Both the position numbers and the translations under genes were made by a program. Source: Bacteroidales bacterium (lineage in GTDB: Bacteria > Bacteroidota > Bacteroidia > Bacteroidales > P3). Taken from it: a DNA stretch of 64,000 nucleotides. Below are positions 47,304 to 55,009 of this stretch, piece by piece (position 1 is the first letter of the stretch; every line of letters starts with the position of its first letter). The notes under the pieces were generated by a model. It ran no database searches, was not told the DNA's origin, and saw only the letters and a program-made list of their open reading frames with translations. The stretch lies in NCBI GenBank assembly GCA_017480245.1, contig JAFVBA010000003.1, positions 62,001 to 126,000 on the forward strand. Direction: 5' to 3'.

Positions 47304-47789
47304 TTAATAATTAGTTATTTCAATAGCATTTTCCGTTACTTTGCCGTAAAGATTCTTTGTTTCAACTATTTTTTCACTCAATTTATCAGGATTAATAACG
47401 ATAAGCGGACATTCAAAAGACAGGATAGTTCTTTTACCTGCCTGACAGATAGAGATATAAGGTAAGATGCTGTTATAATTCATCCGTCCGCTTTCATCTT
47501 TGGTATATGAAGCAACGGCAAAATAGTCCATAAATGTTTTTTCTCCGTTATCCAATCGATAGACTTCGCAACCTAAGGAAATATCACTTCTATTTTCAAT
47601 AAAGACATACGATATATTCTTATTTTTCTGTCCTTTTGCCTTGGCGGTATAAGTAAATATTTTGCATTGTTGTCCTTTGTCATTGACAGAATCTTTTACT
47701 GAGTACATTTGAGCAGAACATTCTCCGCCAAAAAGCAGAAATGTACAGATGAATACGGAAAAAAATTTAAAGGCTATTAGTTTTCTCAT
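47304..47789 (-). CDS. Exported protein of unknown function
   Basis: A 161-residue protein with a signal peptide (FFSVFICTFLLFGGECSAQ) and a beta-rich mature part containing YVFIENRSDISLGCEVYRLD and SFECPLIVINPDKL. I recognise no family. It is 12 bp after the YwqK-like gene and 25 bp before pcm, so the three are probably one transcript. Two Cys in the mature chain could form a disulphide. Confidence 0.6.
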   Translation of the reverse strand: MRKLIAFKFFSVFICTFLLFGGECSAQMYSVKDSVNDKGQQCKIFTYTAKAKGQKNKNISYVFIENRSDISLGCEVYRLDNGEKTFMDYFAVASYTKDESGRMNYNSILPYISICQAGKRTILSFECPLIVINPDKLSEKIVETKNLYGKVTENAIEITNY

Positions 47790-47801
47790 CTTCTTATCTT
47801 C

Positions 47802-48578
47802 TTATTTTTTCAAATCTTGTGAAGGCGGAGTGGTGGAATATCTCAATCCTTGATTATCTTGGAAAGACAGTCGGGTACCGTCAATATCAAAAATTTCATA
47901 TCCCAAAGGCTTTCCGTCGGAAGAGAAATATTCCCATTTACCTACTTTAGTTCCTTTCTTGTATGTACCGGAAAGAATCTTTTGTCCCGATTCTGCATAG
48001 ACGGTATAAGAAGAGTCTTGCAAACCGTCGGTATAGAAATGAATGGAGTTAATATTACCGTTTTCATACCAAGACATTGCCTCTCCTTGTGGAACATTTC
48101 CTTTAAGGGATACTCGCTCCATTAGTTTGAATGACTCAAAAAATCTCAAAAAAACTTCATTCTTGCTGTTTTTTATACGCATAGACACAGGAGTTCCTTC
48201 GGGTGAAAAAGCTATATTAAGTAACTGGTCGGTTTTATTAACCAATAAAGAGTCTTTATCGAAATAAACCTGCCATTTCTCTCCTTCTTTGGAATTGGAG
48301 TAGTCGGTTTGGGCAAATAAGGTACCGTCTTCAAAGTAGTATTTCCAAGTTCCGTTTTTTTCTCCTTTGGAATAACTGCCTTTAACTCTCGTCTTACCGT
48401 TGTTATAAAAGTGTTCTTCGTAGGTTCTTATCTCTTTACCGTCTTGATTTTTAACATAAACGACAATATACGGTTTTCCGTCCTCATAAGCGGACAGAAC
48501 TTTTTTTTCTCCCTTTGAGCAGGAAAACATAATCAGCGCAATGCCGACAATAAATGCTATCTTCTTTAGTTGTAACAT
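47802..48578 (-). CDS. YwqK/MORN-like repeat lipoprotein
   Basis: A 258-residue lipoprotein from MLQLKKIAFIVGIALIMFSC (lipobox MFSC); an ATG eight codons earlier is less likely. Repeats of the form G-x-W-x-Y-x-x-x-G/N-G occur: HFYNNGKTRVKGSYSKGEKN with GTWKYYFEDGTLFAQTDYSN, then MSWYENGNINSIHFYTDGLQ and LSGTYKKGTKVGKWEYFSSD. They resemble MORN/YwqK antitoxin-type repeats, common in exported Bacteroidetes proteins and not by themselves evidence of a toxin-antitoxin pair. It is probably surface- or periplasm-facing. Confidence 0.8.
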   Translation of the reverse strand: MLQLKKIAFIVGIALIMFSCSKGEKKVLSAYEDGKPYIVVYVKNQDGKEIRTYEEHFYNNGKTRVKGSYSKGEKNGTWKYYFEDGTLFAQTDYSNSKEGEKWQVYFDKDSLLVNKTDQLLNIAFSPEGTPVSMRIKNSKNEVFLRFFESFKLMERVSLKGNVPQGEAMSWYENGNINSIHFYTDGLQDSSYTVYAESGQKILSGTYKKGTKVGKWEYFSSDGKPLGYEIFDIDGTRLSFQDNQGLRYSTTPPSQDLKK

Positions 48579-48917
48579 AGTAGTATGTTTATTTAATGCC
48601 AATTTGAATTTACAAAGTTACAAAAAGTTTTCTTTATAATGCCGTTTAGGTTATCTTTATTGCAGAAAAACGCCTTATTGTCGGATGAAAACAACGTGTT
48701 TTTGAAAAATAAGTAACTAAGAAGAAATTTAACGGGAATAACTCTTAAAAAGACAAAAAATTTATCAAAGAACACAAAATTTACACAAAGAAAGAGAAAA
48801 AGATAAGGAAGTTTTATTGAAATATTATTATGTTGAAAAATAAATAATTAGAGAAATATTTTTGTCAATAATGCAAAAAAAACAATTAATTCTGCATTGC
48901 ATATCGCAAAAAGTTTA

Positions 48918-48925
48918 TACCTTTG
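48918..48925 (+). promoter_or_regulatory. Ferredoxin -7 box TACCTTTG
   Basis: TACCTTTG with CATTGC about 20 nt upstream, 35 nt before the ferredoxin ATG. The rest of the 383-bp gap after the lipoprotein gene is AT-rich with nothing recognised. Confidence 0.6.
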
Positions 48926-48960
48926 CACTCAGTTATTAACCTTAAAATTTTTATAAAGAA

Positions 48961-49131
48961 ATGGCATACAAAATTTCAGACAGTTGTGCAGCATGCGGCA
49001 CTTGCATTGACGAATGTCCAAACGGAGCAATCTCTGAAGGACCAATATACAAAATAGATCCTGCTCAGTGCATCGATTGCGGTACTTGTGCAGACGTTTG
49101 TCCTATGGAAGCAATAGCTCCTGAAGACTAA
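48961..49131 (+). CDS. 2[4Fe-4S] ferredoxin
   Basis: A 56-residue clostridial-type ferredoxin, a small soluble electron carrier. Two complete C-x2-C-x2-C-x3-C-P motifs are visible: CAACGTCIDECP (residues 9-20) and CIDCGTCADVCP (37-48). The pseudo-twofold layout and length match the family exactly. It has its own promoter and terminator, so it is expressed alone and probably strongly, as expected for the main low-potential carrier in an anaerobe. Confidence 0.96.
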   Translation: MAYKISDSCAACGTCIDECPNGAISEGPIYKIDPAQCIDCGTCADVCPMEAIAPED

Positions 49132-49162
49132 AAAATGCAACTTTAAAAGTTTGTGAATTAAA

Positions 49163-49198
49163 GCCCTGCGATATTGTAACGATTTGCAGGGCGTTTTT
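49163..49198 (+). terminator. Ferredoxin terminator
   Basis: GCCCTGC and GCAGGGC arms (49163-49169, 49186-49192) with a 16-nt loop, followed by GTTTTT. Confidence 0.85.
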
Positions 49199-49226
49199 GT
49201 AGAAATCAATACACATTAACATAAAT

Positions 49227-49883
49227 ATGACAACCGAAGAATTGGGACAGCAGATTCATAAGAAAACTCTTCTTTTGAATGACGTGATAGACAAAACCCG
49301 TACAACTTTTGAACTTATGCGGGAACAGGCAAGGCAGATAATGAAATATATGTCCGAAAAATATCCTGACGAATTTTTTTTTGAAGACAAAAATCAGAAT
49401 GAATTTGAGATTCGTTTCGGTTCGGATATTTTGGCTTTTATAATGCATACCAATGTTTTCGAATTTTCACGCAATCATGAGGTAATGCGCTTGCCGTATG
49501 TTCAACAAGATAAAGACCGTTCGTTCTGCGGAATGATTAATATATATAATTTTCTTACGGATTCTTTTGATTACAACCGCGATTACGATTTAGGTTATCT
49601 TATCGGCAGAGTTTTTGTCAATAAAGACAATCATTATTTTATTGAGGGCAAAAGAGAAGTCGGTTTGTTGTATTCTTCGTTCAATAAAGCCGAGATTACC
49701 GAAGACAGCGTGGCAGATATAATCCGTTCTTCTATGGAATATGCCAATAATTTTGACCTTCTGACCCCTCCGTTTGATGAAGTTAAGGAGATTTCGGTAG
49801 GTGAAATACGCACTTCTGCGGCTTCAAAAGGTAAAATTACAGCTAAACGATTAGGGTTTGAATTTCAACAAGATAACGACTGA
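49227..49883 (+). CDS. Conserved protein of unknown function
   Basis: A 218-residue soluble protein with a helical N-terminus (LLNDVIDKTRTTFELMREQA) and a central alpha/beta region (EFEIRFGSDILAFIMHTNVF, DYDLGYLIGRVFVNKDNHYF). There is no signal peptide, membrane segment or catalytic motif. I do not recognise a Pfam family. It lies between the ferredoxin terminator and the tRNA-Glu/rpsT pair. The C-terminal AASKGKITAKRLGFEFQQ is basic. Confidence 0.65.
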   Translation: MTTEELGQQIHKKTLLLNDVIDKTRTTFELMREQARQIMKYMSEKYPDEFFFEDKNQNEFEIRFGSDILAFIMHTNVFEFSRNHEVMRLPYVQQDKDRSFCGMINIYNFLTDSFDYNRDYDLGYLIGRVFVNKDNHYFIEGKREVGLLYSSFNKAEITEDSVADIIRSSMEYANNFDLLTPPFDEVKEISVGEIRTSAASKGKITAKRLGFEFQQDND

Positions 49884-49916
49884 AAATAATTTTTTTGACA
49901 AAAATTTGTGAAAAAG

Positions 49917-49948
49917 TTTGGTCAGAATATTGAATTGTTGTAATTTTG
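49917..49948 (+). promoter_or_regulatory. tRNA-Glu/rpsT promoter, TTTG-N20-TAATTTTG
   Basis: TTTG 49917-49920 and TAATTTTG 49941-49948 are at consensus spacing, with transcription starting just before the tRNA. Confidence 0.7.
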
Positions 49949-49969
49949 CAACCTGAAAAACAGAATGAA

Positions 49970-50044
49970 GCCCCGTTCGTCTAGTTGGTCCAGGACGCCA
50001 GATTTTCATTCTGGAAATCAGGGGTTCAAATCCCCTACGGGGTA
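49970..50044 (+). tRNA. tRNA-Glu (anticodon TTC)
   Basis: Acceptor arms GCCCCGT and ACGGGGT pair with one G-T. The D arm includes GTCTAGTTGG, the anticodon stem CCAGA/TCTGG encloses TTTTCAT (anticodon TTC), and the T arm is AGGGGTTCAAATCCCCT. CCA is not encoded. rpsT follows 77 bp later, and both probably share a transcript. Confidence 0.95.
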
Positions 50045-50120
50045 CTGAAGATTGGCGAAGATGTTTTTCGCAAGCAAAAAGATAGAAATAAATAAGAATA
50101 AAAGAAAGACAAGATAGAAA

Positions 50121-50372
50121 ATGGCAAATCATAAAAGTGCATTAAAGAGAGTACGTCAGAGCGAAAAAAGAAAGCTATATAATCGTTATCATTCAAAAAC
50201 GATGAGACATGCTTTAAGAGATTTCAGAGCAATTACTGATAAGAAAGAAGCAGAAGAAAGACTTCCTAAGATGATTTCAGTTATTGACAAATTAGCTCAG
50301 CGTTCTATTATTCACAAAAATAAAGCCGCTAACTTGAAATCAAAATGTATGAAACAGGTTGCTGCTTTATAA
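50121..50372 (+). CDS. rpsT: 30S ribosomal protein S20
   Basis: An 83-residue S20 binding 16S rRNA in early 30S assembly. The N-terminus MANHKSALKRVRQSEKRKLY and the C-terminal IIHKNKAANLKSKCMKQVAA are diagnostic. The whole chain is basic and helical. It lies behind tRNA-Glu, an arrangement usual in Bacteroidales, and ends at a clear terminator. Confidence 0.98.
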   Translation: MANHKSALKRVRQSEKRKLYNRYHSKTMRHALRDFRAITDKKEAEERLPKMISVIDKLAQRSIIHKNKAANLKSKCMKQVAAL

Positions 50373-50407
50373 GAACTAAAGTTAGGATTTGTAATAGTGA
50401 GACAGAG

Positions 50408-50436
50408 ACTCCTCCAGGCAATTGGCGGAGTTTTTT
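50408..50436 (+). terminator. rpsT terminator
   Basis: ACTCC-T-CCA pairs with TGG-C-GGAGT around a GGCAAT loop, followed by TTTTTT. Confidence 0.85.
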
Positions 50437-50597
50437 GTTGTATATCTTAATTAATAAAACTGTATAGAGAATTTAGCCGTAAGAATTGTAGATTAGTTGC
50501 GTGAGATAGTAGGGTTATCAAGAAAAGTTGTGAAGTAGGTTTAACAAAAAGACAACTTATTCAACGCAATAACTAATTAAAAATATTGAATTAAAGA

Positions 50598-51380
50598 ATG
50601 GTTTTAACAGATACGCATACTCATATTTATTCAGAGGAATTTGCTTCGGATATTTCACAAGTTATTCAGCGGGCATTGGAAAACAATGTAACAAAAATGT
50701 TTCTTCCCACAACGGAGGTGGAATCTATTGCTCCTATGTTGCAAGTCTATGGAATGAATCCAAAGAATATTGTTCCCTTTGTGGGATTATACCCGGGCAG
50801 TGTTACCTCTGAAGTTGAAAAGCAGTTAAATCAAATCTATCCGTACTTAAAAGATAAGCGTATATTGGGCATCGGGGAGATAGGTTTGGATTTTTATTGG
50901 GACAGAGAGTTTGAACAGCAGCAGATTTTCGCTTTTGAACAGCAGGTTCAGTGGAGTAAAGAAAATAATGATATGCCTATGTCAATTCATTGTCGGAAAG
51001 CGTTTGAGGAAATATTTACTTGTTTCAAACGATTGAATTATAAATCGTATAACGGAGTGTTTCATTGTTTTGGAGGCGATATCCGTCAGGCTGAAAAACT
51101 AATTGAAATGGGGTTTATGTTAGGAATCGGCGGTGTTGTTACATTCAAAAATGCACATTTGGCGGAGATTGTCAAACAAGTTGATTTACAAAACATTGTC
51201 TTGGAAACCGATGCACCTTATTTGGCACCCGTTCCTTACCGAGGCAAAAGAAATGAGCCTGCATTTATAAGACAAATTGCTCAAAAGGTGGCTGAAATCA
51301 AAGAAATCTCAATAGATGAAGTTGCCGAGACAACTACGCATAATGCCGAAAGATTATTTCAAAATAAAGTCCCATTTTAA
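50598..51380 (+). CDS. tatD: TatD-family metal-dependent deoxyribonuclease
   Basis: A 260-residue TatD-type hydrolase. Metal ligands are in LTDTHTHIYSEEF (H-x-H), GIGEIGLDFYWDRE (Glu), PMSIHCRKAFEE, FHCFGGD and LETDAPYLAP (Asp). These enzymes act as 3'-5' exonucleases or D-aminoacyl-type hydrolases in the cytosol. The last six codons (QNKVPF) lie within the left arm of dispersed element A4 (AAAATAAAGTCCC), so the repeat supplies the C-terminus and stop codon; loss or change of it would alter the tail. Confidence 0.95.
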   Translation: MVLTDTHTHIYSEEFASDISQVIQRALENNVTKMFLPTTEVESIAPMLQVYGMNPKNIVPFVGLYPGSVTSEVEKQLNQIYPYLKDKRILGIGEIGLDFYWDREFEQQQIFAFEQQVQWSKENNDMPMSIHCRKAFEEIFTCFKRLNYKSYNGVFHCFGGDIRQAEKLIEMGFMLGIGGVVTFKNAHLAEIVKQVDLQNIVLETDAPYLAPVPYRGKRNEPAFIRQIAQKVAEIKEISIDEVAETTTHNAERLFQNKVPF

Positions 51381-51446
51381 TAAATTGTTTTCTGAAATTA
51401 GTAAAATGTTTTCAGAAAATGATTTTGTGTTTCGGCACTTTATTTT
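51361..51446. repeat. Dispersed element A, copy A4, overlapping the tatD end
   Basis: The left arm AAAATAAAGTCCC (51361-51373) lies inside the tatD coding end; the right arm is GGCACTTTATTTT (51434-51446). The central GAAATTAGTAAAATGTTTTC (51394-51413) has the same loop orientation as A1 and the opposite of A3 and A6. Confidence 0.75.
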
Positions 51447-51499
51447 GATTAATTTTTATTGTAAGTTCAGCTCGCACCAACTTATTTTAGGGAGTTACT

Positions 51500-51830
51500 G
51501 AAATTTTTTTTTCATGAATTTTTGGAACGTTAATGTTTGTAAGGTTCCTACGTTTTTCGGCGTTTTTTTGGAAAATCGGCGAAAAAGTGCGGAACCTATG
51601 ACACGTTGTTTTGAGGTTCCACACAGGTTCCACAGCCTTTGTACATAAGGGTTACGGAACGTTGTTGAACCTTTTTTCAAATTTAAACTTTTTTTATATA
51701 TTTATTAAAAAGTATATACTTAAACGTAAAGTTTAACTGACAGCATGTAAATTACTGACTATTAATTAATATAACGTTTATGGAATCTTATAATCAACGT
51801 TCCAAAAAAGATAACGTTCCATAAATCTTC
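51500..51830. repeat. Element C, copy C2 (word GGTTCC/GGAACC)
   Basis: The core CCTTTGTACATAAGG (51636-51650) is identical to C1. Here the recurring word is GGTTCC or GGAACC/G: 51524, 51543, 51591, 51615, 51626, 51656, GAACC 51667, then GTTCC at about 51799 and 51815. Lead-in TCGGCGAAAAAG and the tail AAATTTAAAC plus T-run match C1. The 649-bp gap from 51381 to 52029 holds A4, this, and the promoter repeat. Confidence 0.7.
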
Positions 51831-51896
51831 AGCCTTTTTACGCCTCTAATCCCCCAAAATAACGCCCCATTCCCCAATAACGACAGTTTTTTGATA

Positions 51897-51981
51897 GAAA
51901 ATACTCCACTAATTTCTCAAAATAAAAAATCTCTTTAGAAATTTTGCAGAATGGAATTTTATTACTACCTTTGCCGCAGAA
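51897..51981. repeat. Right copy of the inverted promoter-region repeat
   Basis: The reverse complement of 46013-46118 apart from about 21 nt missing here. It contains a -7 box TACCTTTG at 51966-51973 that would drive the genes at 52030 and 53578. Confidence 0.75.
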
Positions 51982-52029
51982 TTGTTACAATTCTAAGAAT
52001 GGAATTTTTAACATAAAAGCAATAAAGAG

Positions 52030-53560
52030 ATGAGAAAGATAAAAACAGTTTTATTACTTCTATTAGTAATAATATTGTGCCCGAAGATGAGTAAGGCTCA
52101 AATGGCAACAACTATGACGGTAAGTGCAGAAAGAGAAATTCTTTGGTCTGATGAATTTCAATCCCATAAAAACCATGAAGATTGATGAAGATGATAAAGG
52201 CATAGTATCTTTGTCACAGATGGCAAATGCTAATACTAATCAAAGAGAATATTTTGTTTGGCCTTTAGACAGCCTTCAATTTCCAAACTTTACCACAACG
52301 TCTCGTTCTTACTTTACTCTTACAGTAGAAGGAAGTAATTATGTTTTTGGGAGATTGATTATAGGATATACCATTACAGACTTTGATTACGATGCTAAAG
52401 ATGATATGATATACTTTTGTGGAGTAGAGAATAATCTCAATGGATATCATAAAAATATTATTGGAAGAGTAAGATTTTTTGATTTGTTTTATTCTACATC
52501 TTATACAGTACCTATAGATATTTTTTATATTACAGTAAATAGTCCTAAAGCATATTTACAAAAAATTGATTTTTTTAGATCAAATGTAAATAATGCTCCA
52601 AGATTATCTCTGATTGCAAATGATGAAGATAGTCAGAATAATACAGTAGGAACTAATAATTATATGTTGGGATTCTTTTCATCATATTATATTTGGTATG
52701 ATATTGCATCTAATACATATCAATCATTTGAAACATATAATACAAGATTAACAGACGTTATTCATACTAAAGATTATATTATTGTTTGTGGAATGAGAGA
52801 TTTACAGACACTGGTTCTATATTCTCATATTAAGGATGCTCCCTCTATTTATACTTATAAATATTACAACACTTATCCTCTATATCATCATTTTAAATAT
52901 CCACAATATGAAATTATAGGATTAAGCTCCAAGGAAAATACTTTTCTGATAGGTTGTTCTGTTATTGCTCCTCAAGAAGACAGAATGGAATTTTCATTTT
53001 TTAATATAGATACAATTATTAATAAATTACATACGCAAATTGTTACTGGTATGGAAGAGGAATGTAGAAGTAGAATAACAGATATGGTATTTGATTCTGT
53101 TACTCGCTTTGTTCATGTTCTGGCTTGTAATGGATGTTCTATGTTAAATGTCAAGGATATGATATTTCAGGTTCAACCTTACTTAGTTAATCCATATATA
53201 TCTTTTATGACAGTTCCGAATGAGGCTAAATCGGGGTGCTATTTAATGAAAAGTTTAACTCTATACAATAAGAACCAAGATTATTTAGTATTTGGGGCAA
53301 GAGCAAATGATTCCATAGTAAATGTAGATGGAACTTTCTCTGGTTTTAAAGGTAATCTTTACTTTTTCGATAGGCTCGCTTATGATAATGGTTATGCTAC
53401 GAATTGCGGCGAAGATTATAAGTTATTAATAGGACCTAATAATAGTTATTATGTAGAAGTAGAAGGTCATATGTATAATAATATAACTATAAATAATGCC
53501 ACTACAAACTTAATTAGTGCAGGGAATCTTGATAAATTATGCAATTTAATTTGTAATTAA
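52030..53560 (+). pseudogene. Secreted protein gene split by a frameshift
   Basis: An ATG at 52030 opens a 51-codon frame with a clear signal peptide (TVLLLLLVIILCPKMSKAQ) that stops at 52185. The main body, 478 codons, is open in the next frame from 52124 (first usable codon GTG) to 53560 and lacks any signal. The two frames overlap at 52124-52185, so one +1 shift there would give a secreted protein of about 500 residues. The body is beta-rich, has no sorting domain, and repeats GSxxY-like strands; I recognise no family. It may be a real frameshift, a sequencing error in an A-rich run, or programmed frameshifting. Confidence 0.7.
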
Positions 53561-53562
53561 AT

Positions 53563-53570
53563 AAGGAGGA
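53563..53570 (+). promoter_or_regulatory. Strong Shine-Dalgarno AAGGAGGA
   Basis: AAGGAGGA lies 7 nt before the ATG at 53578. Most genes in this window show no such motif, as is usual in Bacteroidetes. Confidence 0.6.
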
Positions 53571-53577
53571 AATAGAA

Positions 53578-54792
53578 ATGAAAAAAGTATTTTTATTGTT
53601 GATTGCTTTTTCGTTAAGCATATCAATGCTGGGGCAAGTAACGAGTGGTAGTGTTACTAATCCTGACCCAAGTATTATGACAGATTCTGTTGTAAATAAT
53701 CGTGAGCATGGCGATTACTATCTTTATCCGGAACCAACTGACAGCAATTGTTCCCTTCTCTTAGATGTTTATGGATACTGCGAACCGACTATCTATACAA
53801 GTTATTATAATTGGTATTATGGTCCAAATTTCGCCGACACAATCAATGATACTACTATCATTTGGAGGGTTTATGAACCTTGGGTGTATTTCGAAAATAT
53901 CATAAAAGACTGCGCACAACCTTATCAAACGGATACAATGCTAACAATAATTGGCGCAGCAATGTTTTCTCCTATGAGATACTATCATGGAGCAAAAGAA
54001 GGTGGGCGTCATGGCTATATATGCATAGCGGACAGCAATTTAAATATTATTAGAAAGTCTGTAGTGAATGACATTCCTATTGAAATGGATTCTTGGGATA
54101 AAGTCAATTGGTATCAAAGATGGCTGGATTATGAAGAATTTTTCTTTGACACTGCAATTAATGTAAAAGAAAAGTTTTATGTTGTTCTGGATAATCCTAA
54201 ACCTTTAGATGGATATAATTGGGAGGATGTTGATGATTCTTATTTAGCAACACAAACTCACCGTGCCATTATAACAGCAGATAGAAGGAATACACATTGT
54301 GGAAAAAGGTCTCTACGCCCATTAGTAAAAGAATATGTTTTAACAGATGAGGTTGCAAATGTTCGTGCAGAAATTGATTCTACAAAATCTGACAGTAATT
54401 GGCATGAACCATATTATACCGGTGCTATCACAGATAATAGTCATGGAATAGTAGAGGCTTATTATCTCTTTCCTATTTTCAAAGAGTTAGATACGACCAT
54501 TGAATGTATTTATAAATTAGATACAACTATGGATTCCTCTTCGGTTGAAAGTATTGCAGTGGATAACTATACTTTTGTTTTCCCTAATCCTGCGAGTGAT
54601 AATGTTACAGTGCAATGTTCGTTCCGTATAAATGCCATAGAAATATTCAATGAACAGGGACAAAAAAACGAGGAGTTAAAACCTAACGGTTACAATGCAA
54701 AAATAGATGTCAGTAAGTACATTAAAGGAAATTATATTCTGAAAATAAAAACTCAGTCGGGAAGTTGTTCTAAGAAAATAGTAGTGCAGTAA
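53578..54792 (+). CDS. T9SS cargo protein, paralogue of the 44721 product
   Basis: A 404-residue exported protein; signal LLLIAFSLSISMLGQ. The body shares blocks with the 44721 product (see there) but is longer and diverged, with extra acidic and Tyr-rich segments. The last 84 residues, starting SSVESIAVDNYTFVFPNPAS, form a T9SS type A sorting domain that is almost identical to that of the paralogue. It is preceded by a strong Shine-Dalgarno sequence and lies 17 bp after the split gene, so it depends on the promoter at 51966. The function is unknown. Confidence 0.85.
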   Translation: MKKVFLLLIAFSLSISMLGQVTSGSVTNPDPSIMTDSVVNNREHGDYYLYPEPTDSNCSLLLDVYGYCEPTIYTSYYNWYYGPNFADTINDTTIIWRVYEPWVYFENIIKDCAQPYQTDTMLTIIGAAMFSPMRYYHGAKEGGRHGYICIADSNLNIIRKSVVNDIPIEMDSWDKVNWYQRWLDYEEFFFDTAINVKEKFYVVLDNPKPLDGYNWEDVDDSYLATQTHRAIITADRRNTHCGKRSLRPLVKEYVLTDEVANVRAEIDSTKSDSNWHEPYYTGAITDNSHGIVEAYYLFPIFKELDTTIECIYKLDTTMDSSSVESIAVDNYTFVFPNPASDNVTVQCSFRINAIEIFNEQGQKNEELKPNGYNAKIDVSKYIKGNYILKIKTQSGSCSKKIVVQ

Positions 54793-54870
54793 GTGAAGAT
54801 TGACCATTAAAATAAAAGAGTGTGCATTTATTTACACACTCTTTTTATTTTTGATTTCAGAAAAGAATTT
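54532..54870. repeat. Right arm of the 339-bp inverted repeat
   Basis: The reverse complement of 44643-44981. It covers the sorting cassette of the 53578 gene, the stop, and the terminator hairpin (54810-54850), and ends in a partial element A (AAAAGAATTT). Confidence 0.85.
54811..54850 (+). terminator. Terminator of the 53578 gene
   Basis: AAAAGAGTGTG and CACACTCTTTTT arms with a T-run; the mirror copy is at 44667-44705. Confidence 0.8.
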
Positions 54871-54887
54871 ATTCTTTCGGTACTTTA
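54850..54887. repeat. Dispersed element A, copy A5 (fragment)
   Basis: TTTCAGAAAAGAATTTATTC and CGGTACTTTA are degenerate remains of the right half of family A. It overlaps the end of the inverted-repeat arm, so a matching fragment lies at 44643. Confidence 0.45.
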
Positions 54888-55009
54888 AACTGTCTGTGCA
54901 ACTTTCACGTTTTATTTTTTGCAGATTAAGATAAAAAATAGTCATTTGAAATAACGTTGTTTAAAAAAAAATGTTGTAATATTGCAAATTCAATTTTTTA
55001 AGTAAGGAT

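Noticed and set aside
47802..48578. Antitoxin of a toxin-antitoxin pair (YwqK annotation)
   Set aside because: It has a lipoprotein signal and no toxin-like partner; the repeats alone do not support that role.
46013..51981. Composite transposon bounded by inverted repeats
   Set aside because: No transposase lies between the arms, the enclosed genes are ordinary housekeeping genes, and the arms are ends of cargo genes. A duplication with gene conversion explains it better.
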